Source: Reticulitermes speratus
Taxonomy: Eukaryota > Arthropoda > Insecta > Blattodea > Rhinotermitidae
Reading direction: 5' to 3'
Assembly: GCA_021186555.1 (NCBI GenBank)
Contig: JAJKFL010000004.1
Coordinates: 25,200,406-25,264,405 of the forward strand
DNA length: 64,000 nucleotides
Below are positions 24,137 through 36,800 of this stretch, piece after piece. Under the pieces are notes generated by a model, which searched no databases, was not told the DNA's origin, and saw only the letters and a program-made list of their open reading frames with translations. The first letter of the stretch is position 1. Each line of letters begins with the position of its first letter. Position numbers and translations under genes: made by a program.

Positions 24137-24733
24137 TCATGTTTCAATTCATTTTAGTTCACTTCTTTATCTTTAAAGCGAATATTCAACGTTCTGATAC
24201 CCGATCACAGAATTAGCACGGTTTAAAAACAATAAACAAAACCCCATGAACCCAGGTACAAACTGGATAGCAGCAGAAACGCACGTATTAACAGAAACAA
24301 TTACTGCATGAAACAGTAAACAGATAATTTGCTGACTTCCAAGCAGGAACTCGTAGGACAGAACAATTAACTGTAGAAGTATCTGAATACAGAACACATT
24401 CCTATGCTTAAAGCAGGGATACAATTTCTACTGTTTAAAGAATGGATGGGCTTAATTTTAAGCCTTTACAGTCATTTGTAATTTTCCAAATTTTATCCAA
24501 ACACAAATTCAGCATCAAATTGCATAAGCAGTTACCGGAAGGTGTAATGACAAGAAAAACGTTTATGTGATTAGCACAAAGAAACCGTTTGGAAGTTACA
24601 ATTGCTTAAAATAAGCGGTTAAAAAGCGCTGAAAATCAAGTCCCGAAAGCTGACGTTTAGGGACAGCCATGTAGCGAAAAACCGCGAGCACACCAGAAAA
24701 GGCTATATATTGTTGCTGAAGCTACAACAACAA

Positions 24734-24734
24734 A

Positions 24735-24818
<84 letters not shown>

Positions 24819-24852
24819 CACTACTACTACTACTACTACCACCACCACCACT
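24734..24852. repeat. (CTA)n/(CCA)n microsatellite
   Basis: About 35 tandem ACT/CTA triplets passing into ACC triplets. The long poly-valine and poly-leucine frames here are products of the repeat, not genes. Confidence 0.97.
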
Positions 24853-25654
24853 AATAATAATATATCACAGTGTCCGTTGGTTCTTTGAGCTCAACATCTC
24901 GAGAATTATTCATGACAAGGAGAAAGTGAAACACAACAGATAATTTTAGGAACAGAGTCTAGGGATTTTCGATTATTAGCGTTAAGTTAACGGGAAACCA
25001 ATCACTCTGAGGAAACCCGAAACGGCATAGATTTTTTTCACTGTTGTTTTAATCCTTCTTTATTCTAACTGACTCTAAAATTTTGTACGTCTCAGTATAC
25101 AAAGTTTTACTTCCAGCTTTGGAAGAAATCTGCTGAAATTTGTTCGATGCTTGGTGATTTATATCCTTTCAGGTTTTTAAAATAACCTCGAACTGTAATT
25201 CGCAAATAAGTACAGGTATTAATGGCTCAGCTGCATGTACTTTAGTCTAACATCTTTAAATTGTTTACACTTAACAGCTAAATAAAGAAAATGTTCCGTC
25301 TATCCAAAATACTGTGAAACCTGCAGTATAAAAGCCATACGGGATTTCTGAAACTACATTCATTATACTTTTACATGAAATAAAATCAAAAACATGTATG
25401 AAATTTTGTCCCTACTTCACCCCACCTCCTATTGTGCCTGGATGTGGTTTAGAATTTCCGGTCTTATGGACGTCGATAGGACACAGCATGGAGAAAGGGG
25501 ATGTGTGGTACGATTGGGCAGCTTCCGGAAACATGAAGTGTAGGGGGTCATATCACTCAGTAGAAACAATATCAGACGTTTTTATACGCAAAAGGAAAAC
25601 AATAATTTGTCCCAGTAAAAATGGCAGGCATTGAGAAATATATATAAAGGTAAA

Positions 25655-25878
25655 GGTCGTCCCACGACATACTTATGCAGGCACAGAGGAGAGATGGAAC
25701 TATAGCTCCTACCCATTCGCAACCCGGCACGAGAAGGAAGTGGGTGGTCAGCACCAAGCCCCGGCCACTTTACCCCCAGACAAGAGCCGGTAACCATTGT
25801 ACAGGAGGCTGGGTGGGACTCGGGGCCAGTCTGGATAGGGCGGAAAATCTCGCCTCCGTCGTGATTCGATCCCCGGGA
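25655..25878. repeat. GC-rich SINE-like repeat, family 3 copy 1
   Basis: A GC-rich block ending in CGTGATTCGATCCCCGGG. Its phrases (GTGGTCAGCACCAAGCCCCG, CCGGTAACC) recur in reverse at 29358-29550. Open frames within it are chance. Confidence 0.55.
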
Positions 25879-27821
25879 AATATAAATAGGCCCCTAAAAT
25901 CAGAATTTTCATGGCTCAGATTTTTCTGATAATCTGTTCGGAATTTAACGTATGACTCTGGCTAAGTCTCACTAAAAATACACCACGAACACACGTGACT
26001 AATTTGGTGGAGCAGCACACGTGTTGAAAAGCTGGGCGCCACGTGTGAGACCAATTGTCAGGCCTTTACGGACAGCAAAAGGCATTGTTAATGACAGTCC
26101 CTTCGCTGGACTCCACATGAGCCACTTGAATCCACCAATCTTCCAACCCACCTTCGCATCCCACTTATTTAAAAATTAATTTAATTACTTTTGATCCACA
26201 TAAACTTAAGTAGTAATTTCCCACGCGGAATGTTACCTTCAGATTTTACGACTACAATTTCACACCCATTTCTTATCTTTCATCAGCACTGATAGTCTCG
26301 CCCATATCTTCCTCCTTTTCCTATACTTTATACATTAAACAGGCTGGAAACTTTCAAAATAAAGGCGTAGTTCAATTACAGGCGACTTTTGACAATTTGT
26401 CCCGAAGGGAAATCATGAGTGTATTATGGTACTGGATAGTTTTATCCCTCAGTGCTTGTTTCCTGAAATTTTTGCTGCAGTATTCAAACACGCCGTGTAT
26501 CTCAGGATATCACAACAAATTTTTTTAGAATAAGTTGAAATCCCTTTTGCCGCTGCATAATATGAGATGCCTAAAATCAAACCCAGCACTATCCATTCTT
26601 TGTCGAATCTGAATTACGTAGGTCATTGAATTCTGCGCAGTAATCTCCACAAGGTTCTATATTTTATTGCTATTAAATGAAAAAAAAACAAAAAAAAAAA
26701 CATTGCAATTTCTAGGGGATCAAAATCGGTTGATAAAAAAAGTCAAATACCGTCTGTTGTACCTCACAAGCACACGTGTCCCTCTCCGTATCAACCAGTG
26801 AAGGACGCGCAATACGGTCCCCTTCCCCTCCACCGCCACATACGTACGTACAAATGATACGATGAAATATGCAGAATTAGGCAAGGCCTGTAAAAATGTG
26901 TGCAAACATGCATTCAAAAGTTTTGAGGATATTATTGAAAAATTCGTATCTGGTACAGTTTCTAAGGCTTATTTAGCGTATTATAATATTTGTACTTGAC
27001 TGCCCAATATAACGCGTACAGTGTTGTTCTTACTTAACATACCTCAAGTCGTGATCCTGCTTGTCATCACTGCTGTGTTTCACTAGCAACTGAACAGTAT
27101 AAACAGCAAAGCACATGTACGGGCCTTTCACCTTAGTATCGATCATGCGCTGTAATTATCAAGCTTATAACTGTAGGAGTCTCTATTCCAGTATACAAGC
27201 AAAAGTAATTGCATTCATTTCATTAATATCAGCTTGTATTGCATGTGTGAGGCTTGTTATAACTGACATGCATAAGCGTAACTTGGCGAATAACTCTGGT
27301 GGGGGGGGTGGGACAAAGTCGACCATGGTTATTAGGGATTTTAATTTACAAAGTAGTCAAGTTAGAAAGAGGGGGAAGATTGGTTTGAACCAGTCCTTAA
27401 TATACATACAGCCCTTTCCCACACTCTCACCCCAATTTTATTTGCCCCTCTTCAACTCAGTAGCCAAAAAACTATTTTCTTAGGTAGAAAAAATATTGGA
27501 GGGGAATTCGCCCTCCCCCCTCACGTTACGCCATGTAAAGTGAAGATAAGAAGTGTGTTTAGCAATACATATTCTTATTACGGCTGAATTTTCAGGTTCC
27601 ACTTTCGATCATTTTTCTGAATAAACATTTTTTTTTTTTTTTTTAGCCGTCCTCTTCTACCTACTCCGGTTTCCCGTTTCAGTGTCGAGGCTGAATAAAC
27701 AATACCGATTAAAATATTGGATTTTAATTATTTTCAACGTCAAATGTTTTCTAAAATTAGACTAGAAAGACGAAAGTTTTGCAGTAATTCCTAATTATAT
27801 TAAAGATAAAATTATGTTTAA
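25879..27821. other. Intergenic DNA, no gene seen
   Basis: AT-rich sequence with short homopolymer runs and no supported exon, RNA gene or transposon end that I could recognise. A 122-codon frame at 27115-27483 has no recognisable domain. Confidence 0.45.
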
Positions 27822-27823
27822 TA

Positions 27824-29157
27824 CAGGGTGGGGCACGGGAACCAAGTGTTTTTGGAATAATCAGAAAATCGTTAGTTTTTGCTGTAAAAAAATTTATTGG
27901 TAGAACAACATTTGTAAGAACATAGCATTTCATAATAATCATGAACGGAAAATTAAATCTGGCATGTGATGTCCGTTTTCGTTGACGCATTGTTGGTGTT
28001 CAAGAAAATTGGCCTCCACTCTTTCCAGCAGGTCTCTGTTGATTTTGGTGATTTGTTGACGGATCGCTTCCTTCAATTCATCTAATGTACGGGGCTTGTC
28101 GTCGTAGACACGTGACTTGAGGTACCCCCATAGAAAAAAATCACATGTGGACAAGTCAGGGGACCGAGGGGGCCATAAAACGTCACAAATCTCGAAATGA
28201 GACGGTTGGGAAACAGGGGGCGAAGAACAGCCATTGACTCTCTGGCGGTGTGTGCCGTGGCCCCATCTTGCTGAAACCACAAATGTTGACGATCAATACG
28301 CCTTCTTTGTAACTCAGGGATGAAAAAGGTGTTCACCATTTCAATGTAACGCTCAGATGTTACGGTAACGGTAACTCCATTTTCTTAAAAAAAAAAAATA
28401 GGGACCGATGACGCCAAACTTTCCCACCGCGCACCAAACTGTAACCCTAGGGCTATGCAGCGGGTTTTCGTGGAGTTGTCGCGGATTTTCAGCAGCCCAA
28501 TACCGATAATTTTGTTTGTTGACAGCCCCATTAAGGTGGAAATGGGCTTCATCACTCACTGCCACCATCATGTTTTCATTCTGCTCATAAAGTGCAAGCA
28601 TTTCCTGTGCAAAATTCAATCGTAGGTGGTAATCCCTTACATTCAATTCCTGCACAATCGCTAACTTGTATGGGTGAAAATGTAATTCTCCATGCAAAAT
28701 CCGTCTTACAGTACGATTGCTGATTCGAAGCGCAGCTGAATGTCTCCGAGCAGAGCGGCCTGGGCTTTGCAACATCGCTTGTCTGACCCTTTCAACGTTC
28801 TCTGGAGTACGCACAGTACGTTGGGGGCCGGGCGGTGTTTTTTTTTCATTATTGAGCCTCCTGTTCGAAAATTGTTAACCCAACGTAAGATTGTGTCACG
28901 AGCGGGAACAGAGTCATTTCGATGAATATTGAATATGCGGCGAAACGCACGCTGAACCGCGGTCACCGACTCGCCACTCCTAACAAAACAATCATACGCG
29001 AACATGCGGTGTTCTAGCTTCCACGGCTCCATGATGGCAACTGAAAGTGACATGCTATGAGCCAAGGAATGGAATGCCACCTGCCGCACGCCCCTCCCTT
29101 TCCTAATGGCCGAGTACTACCCATTCCAAAAACACTTGGTTCCCGTGCCCCACCCTG
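27824..29157 (-). mobile_element. Mariner-type DNA transposon, broken, with intact inverted ends
   Basis: Inverted ends beginning CAGGGTGGGGCACGGGAACC (27824 on) and its complement ending at 29157 are flanked by TA on both sides, the Tc1/mariner target duplication. On the - strand the transposase reads from an N-terminal DNA-binding segment (RMFAYDCFVRSGESVTAVQR) through a second helix-turn-helix (GRSARRHSAALRISNRTVRR) to a DDE core with SDEAHF, QQDGATAHTAR and SPDLSTCDFF. At least three frame changes break it: in the 9-T run at 28838-28846, in the 12-A run at 28388-28399, and near 28195. It is therefore a pseudogene, or two of the breaks are homopolymer sequencing errors. Length 1,334 bp is normal for the group. 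Confidence 0.9.
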
Positions 29158-29357
29158 TATAATTACATTCCTTCAGTAATTCAGGATACTTTCGTAATAC
29201 TAGAAGCAACGGTCTACCTTCAGCTTCATGTTATGAGGCACAAACAGTGCATGACAAAGCATAACACACATAACTTGAGACAACTGTTTTTTGGCACCCT
29301 GTGCCAAAATTTTTAAAGTAGAGACATTTTTCTGAAGACTACAATGTCATCTTTGCA

Positions 29358-29550
29358 ACTAGCTACGGGCTGGAACGTCCAGCCCTCGAGTCCCTGCAGC
29401 GGCAAGAGATTTTCTCTTCTCCAAAGCAGTCCAGACCGGATCCTGGGACCCACCCTGCCTCCTGTTCAATGGGTACCGGGGTTCTTTCCCCGGTGTAAAG
29501 GGGCCGGGGCGTGAAGTTGACCACTCACCTCCGTCCAGTGCCGAGGTTAA
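29358..29550. repeat. GC-rich SINE-like repeat, family 3 copy 2
   Basis: Reverse-oriented relative of 25655-25878 (AAAGGGGCCGGGGCGTG and TTGACCACTCACC correspond to phrases in that copy). Truncated, intergenic. Confidence 0.5.
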
Positions 29551-29779
29551 GAATGAATGAGACTATACCTCAACTCACCCCATCTACCTTCGTGGTACTG
29601 ACAAAAATTTACCGCTATTTCTTGCTTTTAATATTTCATCTAGCAATGCACCGCTTAGGATATAAAAAGTGAGGCAGACAGACCCCGGCCATTGATTGGT
29701 TTCCCATACCGTCTCTAAGTTCATGTGCTAATATCACCTCTAATTTAATCATAATCATTATGTAAAGACTAATTTTTAT

Positions 29780-30028
29780 GAGGCATTGCGCTACAAGGCG
29801 GAAGGTCGCGGGTTCGATTCACGATAGGGCCATTAGGATTTTTCATAAGCTTAATCCTTCGGCTCGCGCTATCGCCCTGGGGTCATAGTGCGGTCTGAAG
29901 GGGTATCTCCTGGGAGGTAAAGGCGGCCGGTGCTTCGGGCTGACAGCCTTAACACCTTCGTGTGCCGAATGTCTGGAAATTCTGGGAGCCTCAACCTCCT
30001 GCAGCCCTAAGGGCCGGTAATGGGATAG
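29780..30028 (+). repeat. tRNA-headed SINE, second family, 5'-truncated
   Basis: Begins inside the tRNA-like head (GCATTGCGCTACAAGGCGG, then CGCGGGTTCGATTC as B box). It carries the body shared with the reverse copy at 10687-10982 (CATAGTGCGGTC, CTCCTGGGAGG, GGGAGCCTCAACCTCCTG). Confidence 0.75.
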
Positions 30029-33000
30029 CTTTTTAATTTTTACGATGTGATAACAAAGTGTAAATTGTCCCGAGGTATTTTAAGCACCTGTTTTGCAGAA
30101 ACAAGGAACATGAATAATTTGACAAAGAAGATTCTTTCAAGAGGTGCAGAAATGTAACCCACCCTATCTATTCTCTTCATGCTTTCCGAATAGTATTTTG
30201 TACGCATTCTCATCTTTTCTTGTCCGATGTTCTGTCCCTCTCTTCCTCGATTTGATCACCCTCACAATACTTGGTAAAAACTACAAGTTGCCAAGCTCCT
30301 TATTAAGCAGCTTTCTATCGCTTCCCCTCTCAAAACAAAATGTCTCTCCACCACTCATAGATGAGCAAAACTAAAAAAATGAAGAGACATTTTGTACTTC
30401 ATAATGCGGTAGGAACAACATTCCCAGACACCATGTGCACATTCATGAGCATGCATATGGCATGTATATAAACTAAACTACAGGAAAAACACATCTAATT
30501 GTTCAAATGATCAAAATTTATGTTTGAACACCATAATAGTGCACAGTATCAAATTTAAATAAAATAAGTGAAATACTTTATGTGTTACTTCCAGAAGTAA
30601 ATTTGTGTCCTTATGCAACAGAAGCTTTTAAAAGGAGCAGTGCAGTTAAATATTGAAATGGTTTACTAATGTTATTCAAATAATTTCATTAGCAATTATG
30701 ACATACAAAAAAGTCAGTCTATAATCTTACGTAAATTAGGCTTTGTATCGGGCCATACAGAAACAAAGCAAATGGCCAAAGAAGGTTACACAAATATTTA
30801 TAGTATTGAATTTTACCAGAATTTGACATTTTATGCAATGAGGTGCATGAAATTTTCACACAAGCTCATGACCTTACATATATTTAGGAGCTGCTGCAGA
30901 AGCATTATGGCCAAAAACTGAATACTACCAACTTTTAGTGAAAGGCTGTCATATTGTATTTATAAAATCTGTCCCATAATACTTGAATTCATATTTGAAC
31001 TACCTGAAATGAATAATTTAGGTTATAATGTGTTGTAGATTTTTCATTATTAAAAAAAACCCCTAACATTTTTGAAATCTACATTTTGATGTCAGACACT
31101 GCACCAAATAGGGCAGGGGGGGGGGGGGGGGGAACTCGGCCACAATCGTGATGGCTCATTTGATGCAAAGCTAGTAGCATGATAATTAATGACTAAAAAA
31201 TGTTCAATTTATGCATTTTTAGTTGCTTCCAAATTAAGTTTCCTGACTTCTGTTGCTTCAAAATTCAGTACCAATGTTCGTTACAAGTTTTAATTGGTAG
31301 ATTTATTTTTACAATTTCTTGTACACATGTAATTTTCAGACACAGAACTTTGATGTAATTTTCCACTCAAATAAGATGGCTGAATAAAACTCATGTTGAA
31401 GATGTACAGAAAGTCCCCGACTTACGTAAGTGGATCGTTCCGCAACCCTATGCGTAAGTCGATTTTTACCTAACTCGGAGCCATGTTTTATTATATACCT
31501 TACACACAATAATAATTGATACAATAATAATTAATAACAATTTTAATAACAATTAATAAAAACATAATAATAATTAATAACCGATCCTGGAGTCACTGTC
31601 GTATTCAATTGAGGCAGGGGTGGGTGTGGTGGTGGTTGTGGCACAAGAAGTTTTTACGTAAGTCCGGATCCACGTATGTCGGAGCTACGTAAGTCGGGGT
31701 CCATCTGTATTTTCACATAATCATGTAGTTTTTACAGGCACGTGAAGAATGCAACACGATTTAATACAAGAGCAAGTAATCCTGACCTGCCAAAAATATT
31801 GTAATATGTTTCTTTCTTTGCATAATTACAGATACAACACACCTGCATCTACAATTCTTGTCAAGGAAAAAGAAAACTTTATATTACAAGAATGAAGATT
31901 ACAAATTTTAATCCCCTCCAATGGTAAGAAAACATGTAATATTTCTTTTGGGTTTGAAGAAGTATGATGAAATGGCTTGTAGAATGCATGAAATCATTAT
32001 TTTACTTCCAAGTCACTTTTATTATTCAGTGGTTATAATTCACTTTGCTGTCACAAACTCACATAAATAGCAAGTACAACATGAACCGTCTTCCGAATGT
32101 GTCATCTTCTTAGACCACACATCGCAATTAGAAATGTCTTGATCCTCATCACCTGTACTATGACACTGTTTACATTTACCCTGCTTTGTTTATCCAGTGT
32201 CTCAATTTGTACATTAATCACATGTCAAACACATGTGTTTTCCTACATTATCTATAGTTTACATCTAAAGCAAATATAACCATGTAGCAAAAATCAGCAA
32301 AAGGAAGTCAGGAAACAACTGCAGGGTGTAGCACTTCTGGTGCGTTCACTTTGTTACTGGTCCTGTTAAGTTTTTTCTGTACTTTAGCAACATACGTCTC
32401 AGAGAACACAGTCCGTCTCCATTACAAACACCAATGACATAAATGTATGTAGGGTTTTATATAAAGTGTCCATTATATTTTGCCTAATTTTAACCAATCC
32501 TGCAAAACAAACTTTCACCAAAATGTGTTCAGTGAGGACGAAGTTGTTCCATGTGGATAGACATAAAGGACGACGTTATTACTTTTACAAACTGCTTTCC
32601 AAACTCACCTAAGAATAGGACTTTACTTAAATTATAGTTTCAAATGTTCTCCTTCAGTACCATTAATTCACATGCACAGAACCTGAAGAAGTTTAAGTTG
32701 CATCATTCAAAGTATTCTGGTCTGCCATAAGAAAAACAACAAAACTTACAATCATCTTACTCATTTCAGGAACAACGTGTGCCTCTTTTATAGTACTTAA
32801 ACATACTAAATGCTGCACATACATAAGTATAGTACTATAATTTCTCAATACAAGACTAGCATTATGTTTCAATTTTACCGAATTGCTTTTAATGTGACAA
32901 TATGCCATTTTTATGGTACTACACATTTGAACTGGTGTTCTATGTGTAACAGCAGGTTTCTCACACTGCCATCAACCGAACTACACGTGCTGGTAACACC

Positions 33001-33624
33001 ATACTTAAAACTTCTGGATTTGTTAATTACGATGAGGCTTCTGTTTTCATGTGAACCAAGATGGCTGAATTTCACTGAAAGAGAGCATTTCTTTCCTCCA
33101 ACGTGCAGTTTTCCAGCTTCAATAAGAAAATATACAAATGTGAAGGAATGAGAGGGGATTATGAGTTTTACTCTGCTCATTATAAATGTAACAGAAACCG
33201 GAAACTAAAAGTTACTCCAATTGGTGGACTAAATGATCAGATGATGGGGGGAACACATTATCTATTTCCATGTAAATTTATCCTCCTCTGTATACAATAT
33301 GATACATTCTGTGTTTCATGTTGTTAAATAACATATTATATATTTAAAGAGATGGCAATTTTTATTACTTTATACCACTTCATAGCCTTTTTTTTTCACT
33401 ACCTACAATTTTTACTCAATGCTTAGCAACTGTTTTTCACACAGATGAATTCTCTGAAAAGAAGTCACTTGAAACTCAGCCATTAGAAACCACATCACAT
33501 GAACTAGGCCTGTACAAGAACTTGTATCTAATGCAGTGCATGTCCATGGGCTTCTGAAGATAAGGTAGACAGCAGTATTGACTGTCATTCTGGTTTACAT
33601 AACGCACAGGTTACAGGAAGAAGT
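30029..33624. other. Intergenic DNA downstream of hyd/UBR5
   Basis: No gene is supported. It contains a poly-G run near 31118-31132 and the MITE at 31407-31707. A TTTATT on the + strand near 33361 would be an AATAAA on the - strand and could be the poly(A) signal of hyd/UBR5. Confidence 0.45.
31407..31707. mobile_element. Tigger/pogo-type MITE, copy 1
   Basis: Inverted ends CAGAAAGTCCCCGACTTACG and its near-complement ending in CATCTG, with TA on both sides. The interior on the - strand encodes a short tail ([13 protein letters not shown]) like the acidic C-terminus of Tigger transposases, so this is an internally deleted derivative. A second copy lies at 51974-52283. Confidence 0.8.
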
Positions 33625-33837
33625 TTAAACAAAGCCAAAATTTTTGGTCTTGATGGCAAGTAACAGCTTGTGACGGAGCACTGCACGACTGCTATACAGT
33701 GGGATGTACAAGCGTGAGATGCAAGTGTTTGCTGTTGGTAGGTGAGAATCGTCTGCAGGTCGAATTGTTACACTTGGCATGGGCTGGAATCCATCCTCAC
33801 TAGCAGGTAATGCAGGAGAGCCTGTCCAGAAGTACAC
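33625..33837 (-). CDS. hyd: hyd/UBR5 last exon, HECT C-lobe with catalytic cysteine
   Basis: Seventy codons ending in TAA. It contains [15 protein letters not shown] and [18 protein letters not shown]; the cysteine of TANTC is the thioester-forming residue of the HECT fold. The protein ends KTKNFGFV, the usual UBR5 terminus. The catalytic site is intact. It is separated from the previous exon by a 3.5-kb intron that holds two pogo-type elements. Confidence 0.97.
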   Translation of the reverse strand: MYFWTGSPALPASEDGFQPMPSVTIRPADDSHLPTANTCISRLYIPLYSSRAVLRHKLLLAIKTKNFGFV

Positions 33838-36800
33838 CTAAAGAAGACACACTGGACAATAAGTGGTGAATGGATTCCAAGCATGAAGACAATTACCTTT
33901 CAGAAACTTAAAAGTGAAATCATTTTTCTTAGAGACAGAGAAAATAAATAAAATACTTAATCAATTTACTTTTGTTCTGTATTACCGTATATTCTCGAAT
34001 CTAATGCGCACCCTTTTTACAGTTTTAGAGGGCTAAAAAATCAGATGCATATTAGATTCGCGTGCGGATTAGATTCGCGGTCTAGAGCTGGATTTTGGAA
34101 AAATGATTGAGCTGCTGTACGTGCCGTAAGAACAATACAATACAATAATCTATTATTTTATTATTTATTATTATAATAATATAATAATTGGGTCCAGTGA
34201 ATTTCCTTCGTGACGCCTCACACCCGCTGATCGCTGCCTTGTGTTTCCGCCATAGTCGAACGTTGCTTTCATCAACTCCAAAAATTGCAGCGGCTTTGCG
34301 GTTTCCATTCTCCTCTGCGCACCGAATAACTTCACGTTTGAACTTCGCCGTATATGAGAGTCGTTTAGATTTCAGGTGTCCTCTTCCATAACTACGGTAC
34401 ACGACAAATTGGAACAAGCACCTCCCACGTTTCAACAACTAAAGCTCAGCTGGCTTCAGACGAGATTGCGCACGTCTGTTGAGAAAGGCCCCGCCTCTAT
34501 CAATATGACTCATCGGCTACAGGCGTAGCGTCGGATTTTAACGCATTGGTAACATCCAATATTATTCAATCAGTCGCCCCGTGGGCAAGGGGTGGTTGAA
34601 GGAAAGGTGCGGATTAGAATCGCGAACTAACTTTTTTCGTTTAAGAAGTTGCCAAAAACTGGCGCATTAGATTCGAGAATATACGGTAATTAATATGCCA
34701 TTAATTTGCAACAGCATGCCACAGAAATAAGTAACACAGTGTAATGCAGGTCCACTCAATCTGTAGCTCGCAGGCAACAAGTTGCCCCCAACACTGTGTT
34801 ATGTTGCCTGTGGAGACATTTGTAGTTAGAAAATCTCTTAGCCCCTTCCTCTGGCAAAGCTGAGACAATACTGAAACAATTTTGAAAACTTGCGACTGTT
34901 TATTTATGGAGACATACATTACATTACTAATTTATTTTAAGTGTATACTGTCACCTTAGAATAACGCTCAACTTCCTAATCACATATAACTTAGTACTGT
35001 TGTCACAACATAAAAAGGAAAATCCAAATTTCAACAACAACAAAAATCCGGTGGTGGTAGTCTACTTACAGTATGTACAGTGAAACCTCTATCCATCGTT
35101 CCCGTTACCGTTGTTGGCCCGCATGTATCGTCTGCCTTATTTGGTCCCGAAATTAGCCCCATATAAATAATACTATTTTTTCCCGCCTCCATTGTTCCTC
35201 GAACTGTCGTTTTCCCGCACCAATAGTTGAAAAATCACGGTCCTGACGCAACATTTTCCCGCACTGATAGTTTTTTTTTTTTAAATTTGAAGCGATGGTT
35301 TAGTGCGCTGTGCGTGCATTGCTTTCTTAGTGCCACCTGGATTGGCTCCATCAAAAAGTATGGAGTGCATTCTGTACTCTTTGCTCTCCATCCTTTTCTT
35401 TGGACTAGATGAAGACTGGGCAACTCTATTGTGGAGCTTCACTTCATTGCAAGTGGTTCTGTGCGTTCTGGTGTGCTTCATAGTTTCATACGTTACCCTA
35501 GTGTAATCATTTCCATCCTTTATTATCCTTTTCCTATAATATTTTATTTCTGTTATTAATTCATTCCTGTTTTTATTACTTCATTATATTTTATTCCTGC
35601 TATTTATTTTGAAATCCGTGGACCATGTCCCAACCTAAAAAGCAAGTGAGAACTCTGCACGAGCGATTGAAAATAGTAGAAGAGGAGGAGAAGAATCCTG
35701 GAGAGAAACGTGTCACATTGCCAAATGCCTTGGGTTGGCTCCAAGCACACTAAACTCCATATTCGCAAAGAAGGACGAAATCCGAGAGCAGGCAGAAAAA
35801 TGTGGTAACGCCAGTAAGAAGAGGAAAATAGGTAGGGAGTCGACATTCGCCGAGTTGGAAAGAGTACTCTTCTCGTGGTACCAGCAGGCAAGGGCGTCGA
35901 ATATCCCAATTGATGGAACCATTCTTCATGGAAAGGCGAAGATGATTGCAGCGCAGCTGAATATAGAAAATTTCACTGCATCCAACGGCTGGATAGCGAG
36001 GTTTAAGGACTGGCATGGCCTAGTATACAAGAAGTTAGTCGGAGAAAGTGCGGCAGTGGACGGCGAAAGCACGGAAGCGTGGCTGGAAAGACTGCCATCT
36101 TTGTTGGAGGGCTACGAACAACGTGATATTTACAACGCGGATGAGACGGGGCTCTTCTACAGAACCTTGGCTCTCAAAGGAGAGTCTTGTCATGGAGGGA
36201 AAAACTGTAAAGACAGACTTACTGTTTTACTTTGTGTTAACAGTGATGGAACTGACAAACAAGTGCCGATTGTTATCGGAAAATCTCCGAAACCGCGATG
36301 TTTCAAGAATGTAAAAAAATTACCCACCAAGTACCACGCGAACAATAAAGCGTGGATGACCACAGACATTTTTTCATTTCTGCGTTCATTAGACGCAAGT
36401 ATGGGTGCACAAAACAGGAACATTCTCCTCTTTGTGGACAATTGTGCCGCACATCCAAAGGATACATCGTTTCTAAGAAATGTAAAAGTCATACGGTACC
36501 CGGCAAATTGTACAAGTGTGCTCCAGCCCCTTAATTTAGGGGTAATAAAGTGTTATAAGCAGCTTTATAGAAAACGCCTCGTGCAAACAGCTGTTTGCTT
36601 AATGGATGCAGGCAAAGATACGAAAAAGAAGATAAACGTGTTGGAAGCTTTGCACTACACTGTGGCAGCCTTGCAAGAAGTAACCCAGCAGACAATCGAA
36701 GATTGTTTTCGGAAAGCTGGTTACGTGCAGGGACAATCTTCAGGCGATAGTGACGTCGTATTGACCAACGATGACGACGATTTCCGCCAAGAATGGGAAA

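Noticed and set aside
24657-24943. Poly-valine and poly-leucine open frames on both strands
   Set aside because: Products of the CTA/ACT microsatellite, with no non-repeat protein content.
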